Shown here piece after piece: positions 9,249-17,900 of a stretch of DNA of 64,000 nt. Both the position numbers and the translations under genes were made by a program. The notes under the pieces were generated by a model. It was given only the letters and a program-made list of their open reading frames with translations, made no database searches and was not told the origin of the DNA. Every line of letters starts with the position of its first letter. Position 1 is the first letter of the stretch. This DNA is from Mycobacterium scrofulaceum (GTDB lineage: Bacteria > Actinomycetota > Actinomycetes > Mycobacteriales > Mycobacteriaceae). The stretch is taken from positions 1 through 64,000 of the forward strand of contig NZ_MVIJ01000011.1 in assembly GCF_002086735.1 (NCBI RefSeq), given 5' to 3'.

Positions 9249-10559
9249 GTGACCTCAATCGTGATCGTTGGCAGCGGCTTCACCGGATTCACCTGCGCGC
9301 ACCGCCTGGCCCGCATCCTGCGGCGACGGCGCGCCGAGGTCGACATCACGATCATCTCTCCGGTGGACTACATGCTGTACACCCCGCTGTTGCCCGACGT
9401 CGCCGGGGGGGTGGTCGATGCCCGGTTCGTGGCGATCCCGCTGGCCAACACCCTCAAGGGCGTGCACGCCGTGCGCGGCCGCGTCGACGGCGTGGACTTC
9501 GCGCGCCACACGCTGACGTGGTGCGATCCCGAAGAACGCAGCCACAGCATGTCCTGGGACCGGTTGGTGCTCACGCCGGGTTCGGTGACAAGGCTTTTCG
9601 ACGTGCCGGGGCTCGCGACCTGCGCGCGCGGGCTGAAGACCACCGCCGAGGCCCTTTACCTGCGTGACCATTTCGTCGAGCAGCTGGAGCTGGCCAACAT
9701 CGATGACGACCCGCGGGTGGCGGCGGCCCGGCGCACCGTCGTCGTGGTGGGGGCCTCCTATTCGGGCACCGAGCTGGTGGCGCAGCTGCGCGCGTTGGCG
9801 GACGCGGCCGCCAAGCAGATGCGGTTCGACCCCGCCGCCGTCCGCTTCGTGCTCCTCGACCTGGCCGAGCAGGTGATGCCGGAGGTCGGCAAGAAGCTGG
9901 GCGACGCCGCGCAGAAGGTCCTGCGCCGGCGCGGCATCGACGTCCGGCTCGGCCTGACGCTCAAGGAGGCACACGCGGACCATGTTGTGCTCAGCGATGA
10001 TTCCCGCATCGACACGCGCACGGTCGCCTGGGTGACCGGTGTCACCGGCGCCCCGCTGATCCAGAATCTGGGACTGCCGACCGAACGGGGCCGGCTCACA
10101 GTCCGGGCCGATCTGCAGGTGCCCGACCACCCGGAGGTGTTCGCGGGCGGTGACGCGGCCGCGGTCCCCGATCTGACCCAGCCCGGCAAGATCACCCCGC
10201 CGACCGCCCAGCACGCGACCCGGCAGGGCAAGGTGCTGGCCCGCAACGTGGCTGCCAGCCTGGGGTATGGCACTCCCAAGGACTACAAGCACCGCAACCT
10301 GGGCCTGGTGGTCGACCTGGGCCCGTGGCACGCGGTGGCCAACCCGCTGAACATCCACCTCTCGGGGCTGCCGGCCAAGGTCGTGACCAGGTCCTACCAC
10401 CTGTATGCGATCCCGCGGGGAGTCAACCGGTGGGCGGTGTCGCTGGCCTACCTCACCGACCTCCTGTTCGCCAGGTCGGTGGTCTCCATCGGGTTGGCGT
10501 CGGAGGAGGACGCGCAGTTCGCGGCCAGCGAGGGCATCCCGATGCCGAAGACCGGGTGA
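9249..10559 (+). CDS. NDH-2-like NAD(P)/FAD-dependent oxidoreductase
   Basis: This flavoprotein of about 436 residues is in the type II NADH dehydrogenase/ferredoxin reductase-like group. It has an N-terminal FAD motif (IVIVGSGFTGFTCA), a second dinucleotide motif for NAD(P)H (VVVVGASYSGTELV) and a C-terminal FAD contact (VFAGGDAAAV). The frame is open upstream to 9165, but GTG 9249 places the Rossmann strand at the N-terminus as in the family and is preferred. Such enzymes pass electrons from NADH to quinone without pumping protons. Compared with Ndh it is slightly short, so the acceptor is uncertain. A small hairpin at 10558-10575 follows. Confidence 0.8.
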   Translation: MTSIVIVGSGFTGFTCAHRLARILRRRRAEVDITIISPVDYMLYTPLLPDVAGGVVDARFVAIPLANTLKGVHAVRGRVDGVDFARHTLTWCDPEERSHSMSWDRLVLTPGSVTRLFDVPGLATCARGLKTTAEALYLRDHFVEQLELANIDDDPRVAAARRTVVVVGASYSGTELVAQLRALADAAAKQMRFDPAAVRFVLLDLAEQVMPEVGKKLGDAAQKVLRRRGIDVRLGLTLKEAHADHVVLSDDSRIDTRTVAWVTGVTGAPLIQNLGLPTERGRLTVRADLQVPDHPEVFAGGDAAAVPDLTQPGKITPPTAQHATRQGKVLARNVAASLGYGTPKDYKHRNLGLVVDLGPWHAVANPLNIHLSGLPAKVVTRSYHLYAIPRGVNRWAVSLAYLTDLLFARSVVSIGLASEEDAQFAASEGIPMPKTG

Positions 10560-10575
10560 GGGCGGCTCAGCCCTC
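10558..10575. terminator. Short hairpin between convergent genes
   Basis: GAGGGC at 10558-10563 pairs with GCCCTC at 10570-10575 across a 6-base loop. It overlaps the stop codons of two convergent genes. Weak candidate terminator. Confidence 0.4.
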
Positions 10576-11103
10576 GGCCGACTGCTGGGCCATCGCGTAG
10601 GCCAGCTGCAGGAAGTCGGCACCGGTCAGCACGGTGAAGACGCCGGCGACCAGGCGGGTGGCTCGCGGCGCGAACACCAGGCCGATGGCGAACCCGGTCG
10701 CCACCCACATGTCCAGGCAGAACGGGCAGGTCAGCAGCTCGCCCAGGCTGTGCCGCAACGGGCTCTCGTCCCGGACCTCCTCCATCACCTCGGCCGGGCC
10801 GCCGCTACCCGAGAAGCGGGTGAACGGCGCGCGCAACGGGCTGGTCACCGCGTCCTTGGCCAGCGTCCGCGAGAGTTTGTGGGTGCCCAGGGTCACCGTG
10901 ATCAGGTCCTGGACGCGCCACCGTGTCGGCAGCGTGCGCCCGGTGAGCAGCGCGGCGACGGTCGCGACGGCGACGACGGCGCCGTAGATCGCCAGCACCG
11001 CCAGGTAGCCGCCCAGCGGCCGGGGCGCGTCGCCGCGGTATGCGTCCGCTTCGCGCCGTGCACCGTCGACCACCTCGGCCTTGGCTTCCGCCACCTCTCC
11101 CAT
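10567..11103 (-). CDS. DUF1360 membrane protein
   Basis: A 178-residue protein matching the DUF1360 pattern: a membrane helix at about 30-55, the HKLSRTLAKDAVTSPLRAPF segment, the Cys pair in LLTCPFCLDMWVATG, and a second hydrophobic stretch near the C-terminus. Homologues occur in actinobacteria and bacilli, and no biochemical role is known to me. It is followed upstream by the MerR-type gene with a gap of about 80 bases, so the two may share a transcript. Confidence 0.75.
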   Translation of the reverse strand: MGEVAEAKAEVVDGARREADAYRGDAPRPLGGYLAVLAIYGAVVAVATVAALLTGRTLPTRWRVQDLITVTLGTHKLSRTLAKDAVTSPLRAPFTRFSGSGGPAEVMEEVRDESPLRHSLGELLTCPFCLDMWVATGFAIGLVFAPRATRLVAGVFTVLTGADFLQLAYAMAQQSAEG

Positions 11104-11181
11104 TGCATCTCCTTCAACCTCGAGGCCCAGCTGGCCGGGTACCCGAAGTCGGTGAGCGCAATCGCGGGGCCGCGGGTGGCC

Positions 11182-11565
11182 TCACGCGTCCCGATCGCCG
11201 GGTTCGGTGGCCGCGTCCGCGAACCTCGCCGTTCTGGCTGCCTTGCGCAGGCTGCGATTGGTGGTCCGCAGGTCGGTGTTGGCCGCCGCCAGCGTGGCGT
11301 TGTGGTCCTCGAGGTCGAGGATGCGCGCGACGCCGGCCAGGTTGATGCCGGCGTCGACCAGCTCGCTGATGCGCCGCAGCCGGGCCAAATCGGCGGCGCT
11401 GTAGCGCCGGGTTCCGCCGTCGCTGCGCGCCGGCGTTAGAAGTCCATACCGTTCGTACAGGCGCAACGACTGGACCGGGATGCCCGAGAGTTCGGCGGCC
11501 ACCGAGATGCCGTACACGCCGTGATCGGGCGCCGGGGCGGCGGAATCGCCGCGCTGGTCGGTCAT
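11182..11565 (-). CDS. MerR-family regulator (HspR-like), divergent from hsp18
   Basis: This is a 127-residue DNA-binding protein. The MerR helix-turn-helix is at about 17-60 (GISVAAELSGIPVQSLRLYE, then GLLTPARSDGGTRRY), and a coiled-coil-forming C-terminus follows. ATG 11565 has GAGGAG seven bases upstream and is preferred over the adjacent GTG 11568. It lacks the Cys residues of metal or redox MerR sensors. Divergent orientation to a small heat-shock gene suggests an HspR-like role, although no CTTGAGT-N7-ACTCAAG HAIR element is present. A different dyad lies at 11647-11664. Confidence 0.8.
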   Translation of the reverse strand: MTDQRGDSAAPAPDHGVYGISVAAELSGIPVQSLRLYERYGLLTPARSDGGTRRYSAADLARLRRISELVDAGINLAGVARILDLEDHNATLAAANTDLRTTNRSLRKAARTARFADAATEPGDRDA

Positions 11566-11613
11566 CACGCGTCTCCTCGAAGCTAGCTGGCTCAGAAAAT
11601 CTATTTATCACAC

Positions 11614-11642
11614 TTGCACCATGGTGTCGACGGTGCTATATA
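11614..11642 (+). promoter_or_regulatory. Candidate sigma-A type promoter of hsp18
   Basis: TTGCAC (11614-11619) and TATATA (11637-11642) are separated by exactly 17 bases, near-consensus for a housekeeping promoter. The spacer contains the palindrome CACCATGGTG. The expected start of transcription, near 11649, falls inside the dyad at 11647-11664. Confidence 0.6.
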
Positions 11643-11646
11643 AAAT

Positions 11647-11664
11647 CTATGTCATTGGACATAG
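11647..11664. promoter_or_regulatory. Operator-like dyad CTATGTC-ATTG-GACATAG
   Basis: A perfect 7-base inverted repeat with a 4-base spacer sits just downstream of the -10 box. This is a repressor position. The divergent MerR-type regulator is the obvious candidate binder; this is inferred from layout. Confidence 0.55.
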
Positions 11665-11709
11665 GTAATAGCCTGACCACAGCCTAGATTGGAGTGAGAG
11701 GTGACCACC

Positions 11710-12159
11710 ATGCTGATGCGAAGCGACCCCTTCCGTGACCTCGACCGCTTTGCCCACCAGGTGTTCGGCACGGCCGCCCGGCCGGCGGTGATGCCGATGG
11801 ACGCGTGGCGCCAGGGCGAGGAGTTCGTCGTCGAGTTCGACCTGCCCGGCGTCGACGCCAACTCCCTGGACATCGACATCGAGCGCAACGTGGTGACCGT
11901 GCGCGCCGAGCGGCCCGGACTGAACCCCGACCGGGAGATGCTGGCCACCGAGCGGCCGCGCGGCGTGTTCAGCCGGCAACTGGTGCTGGGCGAGAACCTC
12001 GACACCGACAAGATCGAGGCGTCCTATCGCGAAGGCGTTCTGCGCCTGCGCATTCCGGTCGCCGAGCGGGCCAAGCCGCGCAAGATCGCCGTCGAACACG
12101 GCGACGCGCAGACATCCATCGACGACAACGTCAAGCGGCACGAGGTCATCAACGCGTGA
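11710..12159 (+). CDS. hsp18: Hsp20 small heat-shock protein, 18 kDa antigen type
   Basis: This alpha-crystallin chaperone of about 149 residues closely resembles the M. leprae 18 kDa antigen (MLMRxDPFRxLDR start; [20 protein letters not shown]; [18 protein letters not shown]). The alpha-crystallin domain spans about 35-130 and includes the conserved [10 protein letters not shown] strand. ATG 11710 matches the known N-terminus; GTG 11701 also precedes it in frame. It holds unfolding proteins in a soluble state under stress. Regulation is likely by the divergent MerR gene and the dyad upstream. A strong hairpin follows the stop. Confidence 0.92.
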   Translation: MLMRSDPFRDLDRFAHQVFGTAARPAVMPMDAWRQGEEFVVEFDLPGVDANSLDIDIERNVVTVRAERPGLNPDREMLATERPRGVFSRQLVLGENLDTDKIEASYREGVLRLRIPVAERAKPRKIAVEHGDAQTSIDDNVKRHEVINA

Positions 12160-12166
12160 TCGGGAA

Positions 12167-12211
12167 GGGCGGGTGGCCCGGGTCCGTGCCCGGCACCCGG
12201 GCCACCCGCCC
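12167..12211 (+). terminator. Strong GC hairpin after hsp18
   Basis: A perfect 17-bp stem (arms 12167-12183 and 12195-12211; GGGTGGCCCGGGT pairing with its complement) closes an 11-base loop, 8 bases after the hsp18 stop. There is no U tract, as is common in mycobacteria. Confidence 0.75.
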
Positions 12212-12258
12212 CCGGATCGCCTGAAGCAACGGGTCTCAACGACTACCCAGGGTGCGAC

Positions 12259-12939
12259 ATGAAGTGGGAACTCGACGGCCAGACGGCGAACGTGGAACAG
12301 GCGTTGGCCGGCGGCTCCGCGCACCCGGCCGGCTGGTTTCGCTTCTACTTCACCGACCAGCGCTGGGAGTGGTCGGAACAGGTGCAGCGGATGCACGGGT
12401 ACGAGCCCGGCAGCGTCACGCCCACCACCGATCTCGTGCTCTCCCACAAGCATCCGCAGGACCGCGGACAGGTCGCGGCCACCATCGACCAGATCGTGAA
12501 CACCCGCCAGTCGTTCAGCACGCGTCATCGCATCGTCGACACCGCCGGGAACGTGCACCAGGTGGTCGTGGTGGGTGACCGGCTCTTCGACGACGACGGG
12601 GACGTGGTCGGCACGCACGGGTTCTACATCGACGTCTCCCCGCCCCCGGGACAGGCCGACGAGGAAGCCGTCAGCGCGAGGCTGGCCGAGATCAGCGGGA
12701 ACCGGGCCGGCATCGAACAGGCCAAGGGCATGCTGATGCTGGTCTACGGCATCAGCGAGGACGCGGCCTTCGAATTGCTGAAATGGCTCTCCCAGGAGGC
12801 GAACATCAAGCTGCGCCCGTTGGCCGAACAGATCGCCGAGGACTTCCGCGACGCCGGCCTGCGGCTGGGCGCCCAGACGGAGTTCGACCACCTGCTGCTG
12901 ACCGCGCACGAGCGCGTCGCCCAGAGCGACCAGTCATGA
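12259..12939 (+). CDS. PAS-ANTAR RNA-binding regulator
   Basis: A 226-residue protein with an N-terminal PAS fold (about 20-125; GWFRFYFTDQRWEWSEQVQR, typical of PAS_3) and a C-terminal ANTAR domain (about 140-200; NRAGIEQAKGMLMLVYGISE). It probably senses a ligand through PAS and acts as an antiterminator on RNA. Its stop overlaps the end of the convergent tgs1-like gene by six bases. It is the second ANTAR protein in the window. Confidence 0.85.
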   Translation: MKWELDGQTANVEQALAGGSAHPAGWFRFYFTDQRWEWSEQVQRMHGYEPGSVTPTTDLVLSHKHPQDRGQVAATIDQIVNTRQSFSTRHRIVDTAGNVHQVVVVGDRLFDDDGDVVGTHGFYIDVSPPPGQADEEAVSARLAEISGNRAGIEQAKGMLMLVYGISEDAAFELLKWLSQEANIKLRPLAEQIAEDFRDAGLRLGAQTEFDHLLLTAHERVAQSDQS

Positions 12940-14310
12940 CGACTTGCGGCGCCGCCGGGCGCGGGCGGCCGCGAGCAGTTGCGCCATGCCCTGCTCGATG
13001 CCGGTAGCGAGCGTGTCGATGTCGGGCGCCGTGTCGTAGTCCGCGGTGATGCCGAAGACGAACGTGTCGGCGTAGCTGAGCATCGCGATGCCGGTGCGCA
13101 CCTGAAGGGCGATCGGCGGGACCGGCAGCAGCTCCAGCACCCGGCGGCCCATCAACCGCTGCCGGGTCCGCGGACCCGGAACGTTGGTCGCCAACGCGAC
13201 CACCGCCCGTTGCGGCAACCGCGACAACACGCGAATCGTCCACGCCGACAGGGCAAACGGGGTGCGCTTGGCAGCCACCACCACCGCGGAACCACCCTCG
13301 CTCTGACCGCTGGCCTTGGCGCGGGCGAGCCGATCATGCACCAGCTCGAGCTGCCGCACCGGGTCTTCCTCGTCGACCGGCAACAGCGGCAGCATCGCCG
13401 AGACCCGGTTGCCGGCCACGTTGAAGTGGTCCACCGCGCGGACCGACACGGGAACCAGGGTGCGCAACGAGTCCCGGCCGGGGTGTTCCCCGCGCGCCAG
13501 CAGGACGGTGCGATAGCTGTTCGTGATCGCCGCCAGCGCAACGTCGTTCAGCGTGACTCCGAACGCCCGGGCGACCTTGTGCATGTCCGTCAGCCGAACA
13601 CGGGCCGCGCTGTACCGCCGCATCGTGGTGACCGGTCCGTTCAGCGACGATTCGGGGGCGGGCCGCAGCAGCCCCGCCGCCAGCTCGGCGGCGCCGATCG
13701 CCGCGTGTTCGGCCGCGGTCACCGCACCGAACACGCCCCGCCCGATTCCGCTCGCCCAGCTCAGCGGGTTGAGGGTCAGACCCGCCCGCGGCGAAACCGA
13801 CTTCCTGGCGGCGCCGACGTCGGCCGCGAAGGTGTCGCGGTCACCGTCGTCGCTGAACTTCGCCAGCAGTTGCGTCGTCGCGATGCCGTCGGCGATGCAG
13901 TGATGCACCTTGGTGAGCAGCGCCCAGCGGCTTTCGCTGAGCCCCTCGATGATCCAGCACTCCCACAGCGGGCGCTCGCGGTCGAGCCGGCGCTCCATCA
14001 GCGACGCGATCATCTCGAACAGCTCCGGGTCCCCGCCCGGGTGCGGCAGCGCGATCCGGTGCAGGTGGCGCCCGAGATCGAAGTGCGGGTCGTCCACCCA
14101 TTCCGGTGGCCGCAGGTCGAGCGGATGCGTGCGCAGGATCTGCCTGCAGCGCGGGATCGTCTCGACCCGGGCGGCGAACGCGGCAACGAACTCCTCGTGC
14201 GTCGGGGCCGGGCCCTCCACGATCGACGCCGCACCGACCGCCAGGCTCACGTGCGGATCCGAGTCCTCGACCTCCAGGAAGCCGGCGTCCAGGGCGGTCA
14301 ATTGCTCCAT
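12934..14310 (-). CDS. tgs1: Wax ester synthase / diacylglycerol acyltransferase (Tgs1-like)
   Basis: This 458-residue WS/DGAT enzyme joins acyl-CoA to diacylglycerol to make storage triacylglycerol. The N-terminus (LTALDAGFLEVED) and overall length match M. tuberculosis Tgs1 (Rv3130c). The catalytic motif is HHCIADG (HHxxxDG), and the C-terminal signature is ATNVPGP. ATG 14310 is chosen by homology; the frame stays open upstream. A DosR-type box centred 42 bases upstream fits the known induction of tgs1 by DosR in hypoxia. It is divergent from ppsA. Confidence 0.92.
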   Translation of the reverse strand: MEQLTALDAGFLEVEDSDPHVSLAVGAASIVEGPAPTHEEFVAAFAARVETIPRCRQILRTHPLDLRPPEWVDDPHFDLGRHLHRIALPHPGGDPELFEMIASLMERRLDRERPLWECWIIEGLSESRWALLTKVHHCIADGIATTQLLAKFSDDGDRDTFAADVGAARKSVSPRAGLTLNPLSWASGIGRGVFGAVTAAEHAAIGAAELAAGLLRPAPESSLNGPVTTMRRYSAARVRLTDMHKVARAFGVTLNDVALAAITNSYRTVLLARGEHPGRDSLRTLVPVSVRAVDHFNVAGNRVSAMLPLLPVDEEDPVRQLELVHDRLARAKASGQSEGGSAVVVAAKRTPFALSAWTIRVLSRLPQRAVVALATNVPGPRTRQRLMGRRVLELLPVPPIALQVRTGIAMLSYADTFVFGITADYDTAPDIDTLATGIEQGMAQLLAAARARRRRKSS

Positions 14311-14342
14311 GGTGCTACTTTCCGCGCCGCAATGCCCCGCTT

Positions 14343-14362
14343 GCAGGGCCGTAAGTCCCCAA
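14343..14362. promoter_or_regulatory. DosR box, tgs1/ppsA intergenic
   Basis: The core GGGCCGTAAGTCCC (14346-14359) fits GGGNC-N4-GNCCC exactly. It lies 33 bases before the tgs1 start codon. Because the site is nearly symmetrical, it might also serve the divergent ppsA, although ppsA starts 193 bases away. Confidence 0.85.
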
Positions 14363-14554
14363 CTACTGAGGCCCAACGGCGGCTGTGGCGGCACGCCCCC
14401 GGCCATATCGTGAGGGGGGTGACGGGAGAGCTATCGAGCAGCGAGGCAGATGATTTCGCCGCCGCGTCCGGCACCGACCGCACCGCCCGACTCACGTCGA
14501 TCTGCTGTCACTTCTACGAAGCGTATTGATGCAACCCGCCAGAGGAAGAACACC

Positions 14555-16975
14555 ATGAGCGATTTCACCTACGTCCGCTTCTTCGAAGAGATCGGCATCT
14601 CCGACGTCCCGCTGGTCGGCGGGAAGAACGCCTCGTTGGGCGAGATGTTCCAGAAGCTGACCGGACAGGGAGTGCGGGTCCCGCACGGGTTCGCGATCAC
14701 CGCCGAGGCCTACCGCCACATGCTGGACACGGCCGGGGCCTGGGACGCGCTGCACGCCGCGCTCGACGACCTCGACGCCGACGACGTGACCGCGCTGGCA
14801 CGCAAGGGCAAGCTGGCCCGCGAAATCGTCTACGGCGCGGGGCTTCCCCCGGAACTCGCCACCGAGATCACGGCCGCCTACCGGCGACTTCAAGACGAAT
14901 ACGGCGAAGACGTCAGCCTGGCCGTGCGCAGCTCGGCGACGGCCGAAGACCTGCCGACCGCCAGCTTCGCCGGCCAGCAGGAGACCTTCCTCAACATCAA
15001 GGGCACCGAGAGCCTGCTGGACGCCTGCCGCCGGTGTTTCGCCAGCCTGTTCACCGATCGGGCCATCCACTACCGGATCGACCAGAACTTCGACCACTTC
15101 AAGGTGTCGCTGTCGATCGGCGTGATGAAGATGGTGCGCTCCGACCTCGCCTCGTCGGGGGTGATGTTCACCCTGGACACCGAATCCGGTTTCCACGACG
15201 TCGTATTCATCACCGGCGCCTACGGGCTCGGCGAGAACGTGGTCCAGGGCGCCGTGGACCCCGACGAGTTCTACGTCCACAAGCCGACGTATCAGGCCGG
15301 CCACCGGGCGGTGCTGCGCCGGCTCATCGGGGACAAGGCGGTCAAGATGATCTTCGTCGAGGGCGAGACGAAGAACACCACCCGCAACATTCCCACGCCG
15401 AAGGCCGACCGGGCCCGGTTCTGCGTCACCGACGACGACGTCCTCGAGCTGGCGGGCTACGCGTGCGCCATCGAGCGCCACTACGGGCGGCCGATGGACA
15501 TCGAATGGGCGAAGGACGGTCTCGACGGGCGGCTCTACATCGTCCAGGCACGCCCCGAAACCGCGGCCTCCCAGCGCAGCCAGACGGTGGTCGAAAGCTA
15601 CGTGCTCGAGGGCAGGGGCGCCGAACGCAACGAGGTCCTCGCGGAGGGCCGCTCGGTCGGCGAGAAGGTCGCCGCGGGCGTCGCCAGGCGGATGGACAAC
15701 CTGGGGAAGCTGTCGGAGTTCCAACCCGGCGACGTGCTGGTGGCCGACATCACCACGCCCGACTGGGAACCCATCATGAAGATCGCCGCGGCCATCGTCA
15801 CCAACCGCGGCGGGCGCACCTGCCACGCGGCGATCATCGCCCGCGAGCTCGGCATCCCCGCCGTCGTCGGCGCGGGTGACGCCACCACGCGCGTGCCGGA
15901 CGGGGAACTCGTCACGGTGTCGTGCGTGGAGGGCGACACGGGGCGGGTTTACCGCGGCCAGTTGGGCTTTCGCGTCGATCGCACCGAGGTGTCCGACCAG
16001 GAGCGCCCGCACACCGAGATCATGGTCAACCTCGGCAACCCGGATCTGGCGTTCAAGACGTCGTTCTTGCCGAACGACGGCGTGGGGCTGGCCCGGATGG
16101 AGTTCATCATCAACGAGTACATCCGGGTGCATCCGCTGGCCCTGCTGCACCCGGACCGGGTGGCCGACCCCGAGGCCCGGCGGACCATCGACACGCTGAC
16201 GTACGCCTATTCCGACGGCGCCGAATTCTTCGTGGAGCGCCTGTCGGAAGGGATCGGCACCATCGCCGCCGCCTTCTGGCCCAAGCCCGTCGTGGTGCGG
16301 ATGTCGGACTTCAAGACCAACGAGTACGCCAGCCTGGTCGGCGGCAGCGACTTCGAGGCGGCCGAGAGCAACCCGATGATCGGCTTCCGCGGCGCCTCGC
16401 GCTACGCGCACCCGGCCTACGCCGAGGGATTCGCGCTGGAGTGCCGGGCGATGAAGCGGGTGCGCGAACAGATGGGGCTGACCAACGTCGTGTTGATGTT
16501 GCCGTTCGTGCGCCGGGTGGCCGAGGCGGACCTGGTCCTGGCGGAGATGGCCAAGCACGGTCTGCGCCGCGGGGAGAACGGGCTCAAGGTGTACGCGATG
16601 TGCGAGATCCCCAACAACGTCATCCTCATCGACGAGTTCGCCAAGCGCTTCGACGGGTTCTCCATCGGGTCCAACGACCTCACCCAGCTGACCCTCGGCG
16701 TCGACCGGGACAGCGAGATCGTGGCCTTCGACTACGACGAACGCGACGAGGGTGTCAAGGAGATGATCCGCCTGGCCGTTGCGGGCTGCCGCCGCAACGG
16801 GATTCACTCCGGGTTATGCGGTCAAGCGCCGTCGGACTACCCGGACATGGCCGAGTTCCTGGTTCGCTGCGGCATCGACTCGATCAGCCTGAACCCCGAC
16901 GTGGTGGTCAAGACCACCCGGCAGATCCTGGACCTGGAGCGCTCGATCCGACGGCCGAGCGTCACGCCAGCGTGA
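14555..16975 (+). CDS. ppsA: Phosphoenolpyruvate synthase
   Basis: This 806-residue enzyme converts pyruvate and ATP to PEP, AMP and phosphate for gluconeogenesis. An N-terminal ATP-grasp PPDK domain (about 15-335) is followed by the phosphohistidine domain with GGRTCHAAIIAREL (catalytic His424). The C-terminal PEP-binding TIM barrel carries GFRGASRY, GSNDLTQLTLGVDRDS and the catalytic Cys in LCGQAPSDYP. ATG 14555 has AGAGGAAG upstream. The last codons lie inside a hairpin repeat. Its place opposite tgs1 suggests a switch of carbon flow in dormancy. Confidence 0.93.
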   Translation: MSDFTYVRFFEEIGISDVPLVGGKNASLGEMFQKLTGQGVRVPHGFAITAEAYRHMLDTAGAWDALHAALDDLDADDVTALARKGKLAREIVYGAGLPPELATEITAAYRRLQDEYGEDVSLAVRSSATAEDLPTASFAGQQETFLNIKGTESLLDACRRCFASLFTDRAIHYRIDQNFDHFKVSLSIGVMKMVRSDLASSGVMFTLDTESGFHDVVFITGAYGLGENVVQGAVDPDEFYVHKPTYQAGHRAVLRRLIGDKAVKMIFVEGETKNTTRNIPTPKADRARFCVTDDDVLELAGYACAIERHYGRPMDIEWAKDGLDGRLYIVQARPETAASQRSQTVVESYVLEGRGAERNEVLAEGRSVGEKVAAGVARRMDNLGKLSEFQPGDVLVADITTPDWEPIMKIAAAIVTNRGGRTCHAAIIARELGIPAVVGAGDATTRVPDGELVTVSCVEGDTGRVYRGQLGFRVDRTEVSDQERPHTEIMVNLGNPDLAFKTSFLPNDGVGLARMEFIINEYIRVHPLALLHPDRVADPEARRTIDTLTYAYSDGAEFFVERLSEGIGTIAAAFWPKPVVVRMSDFKTNEYASLVGGSDFEAAESNPMIGFRGASRYAHPAYAEGFALECRAMKRVREQMGLTNVVLMLPFVRRVAEADLVLAEMAKHGLRRGENGLKVYAMCEIPNNVILIDEFAKRFDGFSIGSNDLTQLTLGVDRDSEIVAFDYDERDEGVKEMIRLAVAGCRRNGIHSGLCGQAPSDYPDMAEFLVRCGIDSISLNPDVVVKTTRQILDLERSIRRPSVTPA

Positions 16976-17013
16976 CGCCGGAGCTCGAGCGTCACGCCAG
17001 CGTGGCGCTCGAG
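16959..17013. repeat. Tandem hairpin repeat over two convergent stop codons
   Basis: Two copies of GAGCGTCACGCCAGCGTG lie 30 bases apart. Each forms a hairpin: GCGTCACG-CCAG-CGTGACGC at 16959-16978 and a longer, one-wobble version at 16984-17013. The first contains the ppsA stop and the second the stop of the convergent gene. They probably act as terminators for both directions. Confidence 0.7.
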
Positions 17014-17900
17014 GCGCCGCGGGGCGGCTGGCGATAGAGGGCGGCGCCGGCGACGACGTCGGCCCCGGCCGCGACGAACAAAACCCGCGCGCCCACCGAC
17101 AACCGCTCGGCCCGCTGCCCGAACGCGGCGGCCAGGGCGGCGGTGTGCATGCGTTCGTCGTCGGCGACGCTGATCGCCTCGACCGGCACGCCCAGCCGTG
17201 CGCTTAGCGCGGCGCGGTATCCGGGGCGGGCGGGGGCGGCGACGATCGCGTCGACGTCGGACAGCCGCACCGACTGCTCCTGAAGGCACGCCGCTACGGC
17301 CCGGCCGGCCGCCGCGGCGAACCGCTCGTCCATCGCCGTCGACTGGCAGAAGCGCAGGACGTTGCGGGAGTCGGCGAAGCCCACCGTGGCGCTGAAGGTT
17401 TCGTCGCCGGCTGCACTCGGGTCGTTCACCCAAAAGATCCGGCTGAGGCCGTAGTCGTCGTCGGACCAGCCGCACAGCATCGCGGCGCCGGCGGCCGAGA
17501 ATCCGAAGTGCTCGCTCATCCCGTGCCCGGGGTCGGCGTCGCTGGCGACCACCAGCGCGCGCCGGATGGCGCGGCTGCGCATGAACCCGTCGATGATCTG
17601 CAGCCCCGTCAGCAGGCCGCACGTGCCGTTGGCGATGTCGAAGGAGAAGGTGCCGTGGGCGCCGGCGTGCGGGTCCTCCGGGTTGGCGCCGATGTCGTCC
17701 TGGATCAGCGCGGCGAGCGCCGGCTCACCGAGGTTGCGGTCGCGGTAAATGCCGGCGTTGATGACGAGGTCGAGGTCTTTAGCCTCGCATCCGGCCCGCC
17801 TCAGGCAGTCCTTGGCGGCGACGACGGCCAGGTGCAACGCGCTGTGGCGCCCCCGCAGGCGCGGATGCGAGACGTCGATCCGATCAATCACCGTGCCCAT
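16992..17900 (-). CDS. Degenerate FabH-like (KAS III) thiolase-fold protein
   Basis: This 302-residue thiolase-fold protein is of 3-oxoacyl-ACP synthase III type. The nucleophile region is kept (Cys94 in ANGTCGLLTGL). The positions of the catalytic His and Asn are not: VAAPARPGYR replaces the THQTS block, and DDERMHTAA replaces the RYGNTAS block. It overlaps the downstream end of the complete FabH-like gene by 17 bases, so the two are cotranslated. The pairing suggests a heterodimer in which this is the accessory subunit, as for PqsB/PqsC. That is inference; it could also be an independent transferase. Confidence 0.75.
   Translation of the reverse strand: MGTVIDRIDVSHPRLRGRHSALHLAVVAAKDCLRRAGCEAKDLDLVINAGIYRDRNLGEPALAALIQDDIGANPEDPHAGAHGTFSFDIANGTCGLLTGLQIIDGFMRSRAIRRALVVASDADPGHGMSEHFGFSAAGAAMLCGWSDDDYGLSRIFWVNDPSAAGDETFSATVGFADSRNVLRFCQSTAMDERFAAAAGRAVAACLQEQSVRLSDVDAIVAAPARPGYRAALSARLGVPVEAISVADDERMHTAALAAAFGQRAERLSVGARVLFVAAGADVVAGAALYRQPPRGASSATLA

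Noticed and set aside
11569..11709. HspR-type HAIR element expected next to hsp18
   Set aside because: No CTTGAGT-N7-ACTCAAG pair could be found; only the different dyad at 11647-11664.
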